Source: Eudorina sp. 2006-703-Eu-15 (taxonomy: Eukaryota; Chlorophyta; Chlorophyceae; Chlamydomonadales; Volvocaceae). From it: a DNA stretch of 64,000 nucleotides. Positions 11,111 through 36,675 of the stretch are shown here, one piece after another. Position 1 is the stretch's first letter. Each line of letters begins with the position of its first letter. Made by a program: the position numbers and the translations under genes. The notes under the pieces were generated by a model, which was given only the letters and a program-made list of their open reading frames with translations, was not told where the DNA came from and ran no database searches. The stretch is taken from the NCBI GenBank assembly GCA_003117195.1, contig BDSI01000010.1, positions 1,282,186 to 1,346,185 on the forward strand, written 5' to 3'.

Positions 11111-14100
11111 CTACGTGGCCGATGTCCCCGCATCAACCGCCTCATCATCGGACCTCCGCCCCAGACCCAGACCGCCGGAAGACGCGTCCTGAAGGGCCAT
11201 ATCTTTCTTCCTCGCAGCTAGCACGACCCCAAGGTGGCCCCTGGAGGCTTGGGTGTCGGGATGATCGGGACCCAGCACTTGCCGGCGGCCCTCCAGTGCC
11301 CGGCGAGCCAGCTCCTCCGCCTCATCCATCCTGCCCAACGCCCACACCACCCTAGACAGGTTATCCACCGAGTCCAACACGTCGGGGTGGTCACATCCCA
11401 GAGCCCGCTCCCTGCCCGCCAGAGCCCGCCGATGCAGCTCCTCCGTCTCGCCGTACTTGCCCTGGTTCTGGAGCACCGTCGCGACGTTGTTGAGCGAGCT
11501 GAGCGTGTCGGGGTGGTCCGCGCCCAAGACACGCTCCAGGCTGCCGTACACTCGCCGGTGCAGCGGCTCCGCCTCGTCGTACTTGCCTTGGTCGACCAGC
11601 GCGTTGGCCAGGTTGTTGGCGGACCGGAGCGTGTCCGCGTGGTCGTACCCCAAAACACGCTCCCGGCCCGCCAGCGCCCTCCGGTGCAGCGCCTCCGCCT
11701 CGCCGTACTCGCCCCGCGCTCTGTGCAGACTCGCAAGGTTCGCGACCGCGCTGAGCGTGGCGGGATGGTCCGGGCCCAGCGTCTCCTCGAGGCCGCCGTA
11801 CAGTCTGCCGTACAACTCTGCCGCCTCGCCGTACTTTCCCTGGTCCTGCAGCACTAGCGCCAAGTTGTTGAGGGCCCTCAGCGCCGCGCCGCTGGTGTTC
11901 TGCTGTCCGCTGCTGTCTGCATCGCCCAGCAGACCCCGCAGCCGCTCGCAGTCCGCCAGCGCCCTCCGGTGCAGCTGCTCCGCCTCGCCGTACCTGCCCT
12001 GGTCCTGGAGGACCAGCGCGAGGTTGTTGACGGCCGCGAGCGTGCCAGGGTGGTCCCGGCCCAAAACACGCTCGAACGCCTCCAGCGCCTCCCGGTGCAG
12101 CGCCTCCGCCTCCGCCGTCTTGCCCCGCGCTTTGAGCATACTGGCCAGGTTGTCGACCGTCATTGGAACCCATGGGTCGTCCGGGCCGAGCGTCGCGCGC
12201 GCGCCCGCCATGTTGCGCCTGTACAGCACCTCGGCTTCGTCCATTTTGCCGTACAGCTGGCACAGCGTGGCGGCCGTGTGGAGGTCGGAGCCGAGCTGCG
12301 GCGTCCAGGCGTCGCCGACATCGAAGACCTGGGCCACTGTGCCCGCGACCAGCGCGTCCTTCAGCTCGTGAGTCATCTGGTGGAGGCCGCCGGCGAGGCT
12401 CGCCTCGATGTCCGCTAGGATGCGGACGCGGTCCGCCTCCACGCTCGCCTGCGCGCGGCTGACGTCGAGGTCGACGAAGACCTGTTCGGGAAGGTGGGCA
12501 GCCAGCGAGCTAGGTGACGGCGAGAAGAAACAGGGAGGAGTGACACATCGCAAGAGGAAACTACCGTGGTTGTTGCTGGTATTGGTGGTATGCAAGGGCT
12601 GGCCCACTGCATCATCCATAGTCTTGGAAACATGCGGCAGGCAGGCAGACCGAGAGTCCCCCTAAGCCCTTACACGTACGCCCCCGACGACTGCGCAGCT
12701 CAGCACGTCAGATGGGGATGCAGCTGGCGCGAGTTGGGCATTTCTCGCAAATCCAACCCGCACTCTAACGCGGACATGCCCGCGAACAGCCCGCCCGGCC
12801 GTCGCCGACATATACAGTCCCACCGACCCATGGACCGCCTCCCCGCCCACCTTCTCCAGGTCCTCCGACTCGAGGCCGTACGACAGGATCCGGATCTTGC
12901 CCGGCCCCGCCCGGCCTGTCTGCCAGGCCTCATAGAGGCACCAGATGCGGGTCAGGGGACTGCCCTCCGGGTCGAGCACCATCAGCGTTCCCTGCGCGTC
13001 CTGGATCACCTCATGCAGCGCTGCCAGGTCGCCCGCACCCGGGTTGTGTTGGTTCTGCGCCGAGCAGCGGGGGGAAATCGCCCCCACAAGCGGGAGTGGG
13101 GGCGGGGCTTTAAGACCCGGCAGCTCACTGACTCCCGCTCACTTGTGTCTGGCTAATCCCGTAGCCACCTGGCCAGCCCGTAGCTTAGTACCCAAGCTAC
13201 GGGCTCGCCCGGCGGCTCCAAGGGGTAGCCAAGGACAAGCGGACACCGGGGTACAGTGTGCGGGACATGGGTACAATTCGCGGGCTGCGGCTGTTGGTCG
13301 CTTCGAGACGAGACCACTTCCTGCCCCCACGGGTGTGCGCCGGCCATTGAGATAATCCGACCGTGCACACGCAGCTGTATGCTCACTGTCAGCCGGTCAA
13401 CCTACCGTGCCTACATCAGCAATAGAATGGCTGTCCCCTGTAACATCCATAATAATAAGAAGAAGAATGGCTATCCCACAATGAACAAACGGGATGACCC
13501 GTGGCGGGTTTACTCTTCACTGTAACCCTTACTCCTCCCAAGGAGCCGCCAGTTCTGTACCGCGACGCACTACTCTCTGTATCTCACAATGGCGAACATG
13601 TCGAACCAGAGGAACACCTCCGAGTCCAGCAGGGGCAGCAGCTCCTCCGCCTGCTGCGGCTGCTGCGGCCGCTGCGGCTGCCGCGACGGCTGTGGCTGCG
13701 GCTGCAGAGGCGACCGGGTTCCCCCCGCCGAAGCCGCAGCAGCAGCAGCAGCCAATGCCGCCTGCTGTTGCTGTTGATATTGCTGCTGCTCCTGCTGCTG
13801 CTGCTGCTGCCGCCTCCACAGCCGCTGCCTTCCTGGCTCGAAGTGCCGCGCCACCATGCCTAGGGTCTCCGCAAAGGGCCGGCACCAAGCGTGGCTGACG
13901 AAGTAGAAGGGCCGCCCCTGGGAAACGTGGTGAGCCTGGACGGTGTCAGCCAGCAGCAGCTCACTGAAGCGGCACCGACGAGCCGCCGTGGGCGGTTTGA
14001 CCAGCTGCGCGACCAGCTGGGAGGTGGTCATCTTGTTCTCATCGAGGTTGTGCTGCCGTACGAAATCCTTCAGCCAGGCCAGGGACACGGCCGCCTGCGT

Positions 14101-14193
14101 GGTGCACGCAGGTTCGGGGAATGAAGTGCAGCGCAGCACGTGGGAAGTCTGAGAGTGAAAGTGTGGAATGAGGATCCGGGGTGGTGATGTCAA
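11111..14193 (-). CDS. TIR-like (SHAW) domain plus TPR repeat protein
   Basis: Three minus-strand exons join in phase 0: 14094-13588, 13054-12851 and 12481-11111. The N-terminal part has FYFVSHAWCRPF, a Gln/Ala-rich insert, then EVFLWFDMFAI spliced to NQHN, then LMVLDPEGSPLTRIWCLYE. This is the layout of the TIR-like N-terminal domain common in algal proteins annotated as kinesin-light-chain-like. VFVDLDVSRAQASVEADR links it to about eight TPRs of roughly 42 residues (pattern NNLALVLQDQG-YGEAE-LHRRAL, with DHPxTL between repeats), i.e. TPR_10/TPR_12 type. At least 693 residues are resolved. The 5' end is uncertain: the reading frame continues to an ATG at 14193, but a good acceptor (CACGCAG) precedes 14094, so a separate first exon is possible. 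The likely role is protein-protein scaffolding or signalling; no catalytic function can be asserted and no NB-ARC is present. Confidence 0.82.
13438..13463 (+). mobile_element. 26-bp 5'-truncated retroposon end
   Basis: CTGTAACATCC plus an ATAATAATAAGAAGA tail is inserted between two near-identical 14-bp direct repeats (AGAATGGCTGTCCC at 13424-13437, AGAATGGCTATCCC at 13464-13477). It is in the first resolved intron of the TPR gene. Only the extreme 3' end of the family is present. Confidence 0.7.
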
Positions 14194-15964
14194 GGCTCAA
14201 GGGTGGTTGGTGGCCGGCGCACGAACAGTATGGGGCGGGGCAGGTGAAGGGCGAAAATTTCTCATCAGCAGCCCATTGAACACACTGCAACATTTATTCG
14301 GCGCGGATATGTAGTTCCCGTAATATGGGAATGCGAAACAGCCAAGCCTTGCTGGGGCGTGCGCTGCTTTTGGGTCGAGTCACGGCCTCGTTCGGATGAT
14401 ATTGGTACGACGGCACTGGCGCTAGGGGTACACGATTCCGCAGTACACGAGCGATATCGTGAGGTGAACAGCGCATGGGACTGTGCTATGTTTGCGAGGG
14501 TTTGCGCGCTCACGGATACCCGTGATACTGGCGCCGTCTGGCGTTGCCGTGCTGAACAGGAGTAGAGAGCAATCTTTGTAGTTACTCCCTTTCATATCAG
14601 CCGGTTTCATTGAGATATATTTAAGCAGGCCGTCTGCCTTACCTTCGATACATGCGCTGGATATCGGTGTTCGAGCTTGTCGTCAACTCCCTGCGCCAAG
14701 TCAGGAGCAGCTTTGCCAACGATGACATTTGAATTAGGCGTATGTTTGGAAGGCGTGTCGACATCAGCTATACTGCAAGCATTCCCCATATGTAAGGCCG
14801 CGATCGAGCGTTCGTCTTTCAAAAACACACATTTATAAATAATATAAATATTACTGTTGTCTTGTGACTAATGATCGATCTACAGTCCGGTAGCGGCTAC
14901 TGGTCTCGGCCCTTCTCGGCGGTTGGTCAGGCTGGACGTGGCCACACCGCAAGTAAATACGGTGACAAGCCATTCTTCTCAAGAGTCATACCTGCCAGAA
15001 TGATTTCCTTGAAATTCAAATAATCGTAAAGATAAATATTTCGGCTGTGCCGTTCAAACAGCTCGTGCACTCATGCGCGTGCCGCGCGCAGGGCGTGAAC
15101 GAGTCGCCCGGCTGGCGTTAAACTCAATCCCTGCCGAGCCGTAGTGTTTGATACCAGTTGTAACAGCACTGGACGCTTCGATCGAACCCCGATGCAAAGG
15201 TCTTGTCGGATCAAGCTACGTAGCCGGTGACGTTGCCCTGAGAGTTCCTGAGCATGCACGATCGGCAAAAATCGAGAGTGCCGGGAGACCGTGGGATCTC
15301 GGGGGCTGTCGGAGGAGAGACGAAGGCACCACAGGCAGCGCCAAGGGGCAGGTACGTACCGGGCCTACAGGACCAGTACCCGTGGGAATCTGCAAACAGC
15401 TGTGCATGAAATGCGCGGCAGCCTTCATCAGGCTTCACAATAAGTTCTTCGGCATCCAGGTGCATGCAGGTAGATCTATCGTACGGCCGTCGTTGTGGGT
15501 CGTAGAGTAGGCAAACGAGGATGCTTAATTACCTTTACCTGGTAACATCTGATGCCACTGGTGCACCATTATGATAAGCTTATTATTGTTATTTGGTGCG
15601 TGGGGTTTGGTGCGAACGCCTGCCGTACACCTGCTCGTCATACAGTGTTACAGCCATTGTTCAATCGTTGTTGCTGTTGTTGTTGCGTGCGAGATTTACC
15701 CATAGCGTCCTGGCGTAACCGACCGCCTCCAAGTCAAGTTAGTTAGAAATTGGCCCGCTCAGTCTTGCCTGAGCCAGCCCTACGAAGGCAGGAAGCCCAT
15801 TTTAGCTTCTTTGCCTATATTATATCTCAGGATATAGGAACTATACACTAGTGGGAGCGTGTCCGTCTGTTAAACTCCAGTCGCTTGTGGGCCGCACGCG
15901 TTCGAAAACCATTCACTTCACTTGGAGCAAGAAGAAAGCTATTCTACCGAGTGATTGACAAAGC
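14194..15964. other. Divergent intergenic region
   Basis: It separates the divergent TPR (-) and CRAL-TRIO (+) genes, so both promoters should be here. Base composition is AT-richer at 14580-15060 and 15500-15880. I see no gene. Possible unresolved 5' exons of either gene may lie in it, for example upstream of 14094 for the TPR gene. Confidence 0.4.
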
Positions 15965-18059
15965 ATGGCGACCCTGGACGTTGATACTTCAGCTCATGTC
16001 CAAGTCGTCACACCTGTTAACGCCCCCTCTCAAAACTTCATCGGGAGATGGCTGCAAGGCCGCCAGGCAGCTGCAGCACTTCGGGTGAGCTGCACCGCGT
16101 GGCTGCACCGTCGCCACGGAACGTGACACCAACCGCTTTGCTTTGTGTGCAGAACGAACAGCTGTACGCCACAACCCTATCTGACTCCTCGGTGCAAGAC
16201 TTTAGCGATCTTGACCGGTTGGGGTTCCTGCAAATCTGCGGGCGCGACAAGGAGGGCCGGCGACTCGTGGTCGTGGTGGCGCGGAACTATCAGGCCAAGG
16301 TCCTCAACCCGGACCGCGTGTTCAGGTCGGCACTCGGCAGGTTCTCTTTGGGAACCGCCTCCTGAAGTGTACCGGTTGGACCTTAGCATGGCCGTGGGGG
16401 TGGATTCAAAATGGATTCAAAAATGCGCACCATTTTTAATGACATATCGCATACCTTCGTAACGGACTGCACTCAGACTGCCAACAGCAACCAACACCAA
16501 CACCTTGTACCCACGGTAGCATAACTCACCTTGTGCCCACGGCAGCACAGCTCACCTTGCACCCAAAGCTCACCCTATGCGCACAGTTCACCGCTCGCGC
16601 ATGCAACCTTCAATCGTGGCCCCCGGCCCGGGTACTTGCAGGTACCTGATCACGCGGCTAGACGGAGTGGTGGACGAGCCGTACAGTGTCGTATGGTTCC
16701 ACACTGGAAGCAGCTACTGGCAGAACTCCCCGGGTTTCAGCTGGATGTGGCGCACCTACGAGCGGTAGGGGGATGGCTTCACTTGTGGGGGACGGGGCTT
16801 CCGGCCGGTGTCGATTGGTTGATCGTTTCAAGCGCCAGGGTCCGCTCATTTTCGCTGCTCCGCCCGTGCTCCGGTGGACGCAACGCGCTCGCGCAAACTC
16901 GCGCAAATATGCTGGCTTCCGTACCTCCACCGGGCCCCTTCACGGGCGCCCCCATTCTTACACGATTGCGATGGCGACCACAAGCTTGCCTGCCGGCTTT
17001 AACAACAGCATCCTCCTCACCCCAACACGTCCTCAACCTATATATACATATATGTGTGTATCCTCACCCCAACACGTCCCCATCCTCGCACTTCCGTGTG
17101 AAAATGCGCTGAGAATGAAACGCATTTTGCGCGGGGGCGAATCGTGGGGGCTCGTGAGGTCACCCCTGCGTCGTGTCCGCCCGACGTCCAGGCTGCCCGT
17201 CAAGTACCGCACCCACCTGCACCGGGTGTACGTCGTCCACTGCGACCTGCCCATGTGGGTCGGGCTGGCGGCGCTGGGGCCGCTGCTCAGTGAGGCGCTG
17301 TGGCGCAAAGTCGAGTGGGTCTCACGGGTGGAGTTCCTTTGGGACCACGTACCCAAGGTGGGTGAGGGGCGCAGCGCGCAGGTGCTCGGGGGGCTGGGCC
17401 GAAGTGCAGTGCAGTGCGTGTACGGGGATCGACAGGCTGGGCCTCTCCAGGCCGTACTTGAAATACTGACCGCACAGCCCCGTGCTTCCAATACAGCCCC
17501 GCTGTACTTCCAGTACAACCCCGCTGCACTGGCCCCGCTGTACTTCCAGTGCAGCCCCGCCGTACTTCCAGTACAGCCCCGATGTACTTCCAGTACAGTC
17601 CCGCTGTATTTCCAAGAACGCTCCGGTATCCGAGGGTTTGGCCGGGAGAACTGTGCGAGGCTGGCAGGGAAGACGGATATCCGCAGCTGGCGCTCAGGCA
17701 GTGGCGCCGGCAACGCCTTGTCAACAGGTTCCAATGTAGTTCGGCTTCCTCTGCGCGAAGGGGAACCAGAGGCGGATGGGTTCTTTCGCAGGCTGCAATG
17801 AATGGTGGTGCGCCACAAGCCCGCCCCCCGCGAACGGCGTGCTGCAACGCACACCTACCCCTTGCTGCCCCTCCCGTCCATCAGACGAGCCTATTGCCCC
17901 CACCCCCCTCCCCCCGCCCTGTGCATGCAGAAGCAGCTCGACGTCCCGGACTTCGTGGCGGAGCACGACGCCGTCTTGGAGGATCAGCCGCTGATGGACT
18001 ACGGGGTGGTGGCGGCCAAGGAGGTCAACAGCGTGCCTGGCTTGCCGGGGCCCGTGTGA
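15965..18059 (+). CDS. CRAL-TRIO_2 (GDAP2-like) domain protein
   Basis: Five exons join cleanly: 15965-16084, 16153-16325, 16642-16764, 17192-17357 and 17931-18059, giving 236 residues. The start is the ATG at 15965 (MATLDVDTSAHVQVV). The spliced protein contains a divergent CRAL/TRIO (Sec14-like, BCH) domain at about residues 50-200: RLGFLQICGRDKEGRRLVV, ARNYQAKVLNPDRVF, YLITRLDGVVDEPYSVVWFH, LHRVYVVHCDLPMW and VEFLWDHVP. The family includes the C-terminal domain of GDAP2 and BNIP2-type proteins and binds lipids or small GTPase regulators. No macro domain is present, unlike GDAP2, so this is a stand-alone domain. It is probably cytosolic, with no signal peptide or membrane segment. Each splice junction falls inside a conserved motif, which supports the model. 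Confidence 0.85.
17477..17612. repeat. Degenerate minisatellite in intron
   Basis: Five to six imperfect copies of a unit of about 21-27 bp containing GTACTTCCAGTACAGCCCCG lie in the last intron of the CRAL-TRIO gene. They produce the Tyr-Trp-Lys/Gly-rich minus-strand frames there, which are not genes. Confidence 0.8.
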
Positions 18060-18615
18060 GATGGTGACGCTGTGGCTGCAAGCCGGCCCCGTTGGCGGTA
18101 CGCAGTACCGGGTCGGGTCGCTCCGTGCTTGTCGGGTCAGGACGGGGCGGAATCCTACCTAGAGGATAACGTCCTGGCGTTGTTGGAGTTCGCGCAGAGC
18201 TCTGGCCGTGGATCATAGGGCTGCGCACGTGTAGCCCCCATCGCCTCGTGGTGCGCATGCTGAAAGCGTCGCCAGTGTCAGTGACTCGGGGGGGGGGGGC
18301 TGGGGATGGATGCTGGTGGTGGGGCGGCGGCAGCAGGCGTGTCCGCGCAACGGGGCCGACAAGCCGCACGTCCCCTGGGTCCCGGAGGTGCCGTGGCATC
18401 CGCGCAGCGGTTCCGCGATGTCACGTGCGGGAAGACCCCGCCAAGGTGAGGTCTCAAGTGTGATTAAGAAAGTCAACGTTGGGCGGCGGCAGGCGGGGAA
18501 TGTGCGTGGAGTGGGAGAGGAAGGGGAAGCAGAATGAGGAACAGGGTCGACCGTGGGGTGTTGTAGGACATGGGGGCCCGGAGGAGACGGCGGCAGGATG
18601 GCATGTCGGGGTACG

Positions 18616-18702
18616 CGAGGTTGTGACGTGATCAGCCTGCGCACGAGGTTGTGACGTAATCAGCCTGCGCACGAGGTTGTGACGTGATCAGCCTGCGCAC
18701 GA
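18616..18702. repeat. 28-bp tandem repeat, 3 copies
   Basis: The unit CGAGGTTGTGACGTGATCAG plus CCTGCGCA occurs three times in direct order, with one substitution in the middle copy. It contains a TGACGT core, so it looks like a CRE/ASF-1-type site, but it lies downstream of a gene and no function can be claimed. Confidence 0.9.
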
Positions 18703-19463
18703 GCGACCCTTCGGGCGCTGTCAGCTTGTGGAAGGTAACCACACTGGGCTCATTTATTCATGGGCGCGTGCTTCCAACCTTGCCAGCCAACGCTCAGGAA
18801 GGAAACTTCTTTTGTACAGCAACGTTGGGTCAGGCATGCAATCCGAGGTGTGTGGGTGGGGTAAGTCGCGCGTCGCGCCTCTTGGTCGTTCGCGGCAAGT
18901 GCAGGGATCCCGTCGGTCCATGAGGTGCATTACGACGGACGGATGCAGGGGGCAAGCCAAAGGGGTTATTTGATTCCTTGTTGTTCCATGATTCCTTCGA
19001 GTGATATCCTAAGTGATGGTCCAGTATTCATGGCTGTCCACGTCCAAGAAGGTGCGCAGTTAGGAGTAATTTTCCAGACATTCCCGGATCCAGAATGCAA
19101 CACCAGGAGCGAGGGTGCATTCTGCATTGCTCGCGTACAGAACCCCGGCGTCGTGATGCAGCATCTTTTGTGGTCTCTGGTGTCGGATTGCAACCGCTTC
19201 GGCTTTCTCACTGAGTGTGTGGGGTTAGGGCCTCACTGCAGGCGAGATCAATGTCACGACTCGCAACGGCTGTCGTTGGCGGACGGACGACAGTGTTGGT
19301 GGCTGTGCGGTCAGGGCTGTTAATGAAATTAGGCGTCTGTTGTGGATGATAACGCGATCCGAATGGTCTACATTGCGGCCCCCAATAAGCCCAAATGACA
19401 CTTCAGTTGGACAGCAGCGTACCCCACGGTCAGATGGTATCAGCACTACTAACAAACGCAACC

Positions 19464-19523
19464 TTGCCATGGTGTACACCGTTCATCCCTTTTCGGGATC
19501 CGCTGTAACGTTCATTCATCATT
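19464..19523 (+). mobile_element. 60-bp retroposon end with CATT tail
   Basis: An exact 11-bp target duplication (CAAACGCAACC at 19453-19463 and 19524-19534) flanks a 60-bp insert ending GGGATCCGCTGTAACGTTCA followed by TTCATCATT. It is the CATT-tailed subtype of the dispersed family. A degenerate relative containing TACACCGTTGATCCCTTTTC lies at about 41184-41235. Confidence 0.75.
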
Positions 19524-20044
19524 CAAACGCAACCATCGGCAGCTCGGGCCATCATGTCATCATGATGAACGGCAACACCTGTTACAACATCCGCATCGTC
19601 TCCCAACGTTCCATAGCGCTTTGCACCATCGTTTATGCCAGGGTCCGTGAGCCTGGCATAACGGACCAAACCCTTCCATACAGAACCATTATCATCATTT
19701 CAGCCAGTTTGTCCCATACGCGGCGCCATAATACTCCGTACTCCAGGTATGCAGGGTCCGGGCGTGTGATACTCTGAAGTGACATTCCGCTTGCTCAGTA
19801 TGAGCCCCAAACCCCCGTCCGGCAAAATGCTTTAGCCACGTTTTAAGCGTGGACTTATACCCCGAACTAAGTCCGTTCAATCCGATGGCTACAGCGGCAT
19901 GCCAGGGTGCAGACGAAGCACAGGCCCATCCCAACCGTCCGGCAAAGGCCGTACACACCCAAGAATCTGTAACCCCTCGGCGTCCGCTGCTAAGCCCCCA
20001 AGCCGCATGCCCACGCCATTAAGTCCGTCCGATAAGAACTATGC

Positions 20045-20707
20045 TTACGAGCGGGAGAGGTACGAGCCCGTCCGGGTGTCGATTTTGATGGACTCGCCGG
20101 CCTCGATGAACAGCGGCACAGACACGACCGCGCCCGTCTCCAGAGTCGCGGGCTTGCTGCCGCCCGACGCCGTGTTCCCCTTGACGTTTGGAGACGTCTC
20201 TACCACCTTGAGGTCCATGAATTGTGGCACGTCGACGCTGATCACCTTCCCGTTGTAGAACAGCAGCTCCACCGTAGTCCCCTCCTTGAGGTACTGCGCC
20301 CACTCATCTTTCTTCAGGCGCGTCTCCTCGTACGTCTCGGTATCCATGAAAACGTACGAATCACCCTCCACGTAGGTGAACTGGCCGTCGCGCTTCTGAA
20401 TGTCCGCTGTGCTAAGCATTTCGCCGGCGCGGAAGGTCTTCTCGACCACACCGCCTGTAATAAAGTTCTTCAGCTTCGAGCGCACGAAGGCAGCACCCTT
20501 GCCTGGCTTTACGTGAAGGAACTCAACGACCTTGTAGGGCTGGCTGTCTATCTCTACCGTCAGTCCGTTCTTGAAGTCGTTGCTGGACACCTGGCCCGCC
20601 ATCGCAACAACCATGCGGACTGTGCGTGATGGAAGCGCAGGTCGTGGTGCGGCCCCGGCCTTGAAGGCCGCCGCGCGCGCGGAGGTTGCCTGCCGGAGCG
20701 ACTGCAT
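20045..20707 (-). CDS. efp: Plastid translation elongation factor P
   Basis: This is a single-exon gene of 220 residues. Residues 1 to about 37 ([18 protein letters not shown]...) are basic, Ser/Ala-rich and lack acidic residues, as in chloroplast transit peptides. The mature part is a full-length three-domain EF-P: the KOW-like N-terminal domain with [10 protein letters not shown], whose Lys70 matches the position modified in bacterial EF-P, then the central domain ([17 protein letters not shown]) and the C-terminal OB domain ending [13 protein letters not shown] binds between the ribosomal P and E sites and relieves stalling at consecutive prolines, here presumably in chloroplast translation of cyanobacterial ancestry. 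No modifying enzyme is in the window. Its start is about 400 bp from that of the divergent PRAF-like gene. Confidence 0.95.
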   Translation of the reverse strand: MQSLRQATSARAAAFKAGAAPRPALPSRTVRMVVAMAGQVSSNDFKNGLTVEIDSQPYKVVEFLHVKPGKGAAFVRSKLKNFITGGVVEKTFRAGEMLSTADIQKRDGQFTYVEGDSYVFMDTETYEETRLKKDEWAQYLKEGTTVELLFYNGKVISVDVPQFMDLKVVETSPNVKGNTASGGSKPATLETGAVVSVPLFIEAGESIKIDTRTGSYLSRS

Positions 20708-21114
20708 TTTGTGGTCCGAGAAGGAATATGTCCGGCGGCTGGTGCCTCTCGCCTAAACGGAACGCAAATTCCTGTCCTATACCTGATAATCCCCGGCAAG
20801 ATAGGGCAGTGCGGATGGTTTGGCTCTGAGCCTGGAAATGACCCTGAGCCGTACATGTTGGACGAGCGTGTAAATTTTAGATTGTACCCGTTGACTTCTT
20901 GAACGCCTGCACCTGGAGTTGGTTATAGATTACGCCAAGACACTAACGACTTGAGGATCGCGCGGCTTACGTTTTCCGACAATATGAGAATGACACTGTC
21001 AACTGAACGGATGACCACCTCTGCAATTGAGACTTTGCGAACCTCATGCGAAAGATTCAAACATTCATACCTGTGAGGAAACATGTGATATAGGAGAGGT
21101 GATCCAGAAGTGCC
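20708..21114. promoter_or_regulatory. Shared divergent promoter region
   Basis: These 407 bp separate the start codons of EF-P (-) and the PRAF-like gene (+), so both promoters and 5' leaders must fit here unless PRAF has an upstream non-coding exon. I see no clear TATA box. The role is inferred from gene layout only. Confidence 0.4.

Positions 21115-36675
<15,561 letters not shown>

Larger units (their letters stand above)
18060..20044. other. Intergenic between convergent genes
   Basis: This holds the 3' ends of the CRAL-TRIO (+) and EF-P (-) genes. A poly-G tract sits at 18290-18299. A plus-strand frame at 18925-19323 has a fairly natural segment (GPVFMAVHVQEGAQLGVIF) but I recognise no family and cannot support it as a gene. 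TTACA at 19582-19586 reads TGTAA on the minus strand, the polyadenylation signal used in Chlamydomonadales, and could serve EF-P, though it would imply a 3' UTR of about 460 bases. Confidence 0.4.

Noticed and set aside
11457..12371. 304-residue plus-strand ORF
   Set aside because: Antisense to the TPR repeats; the Ser/Ala/Arg periodicity mirrors the TPR codons.
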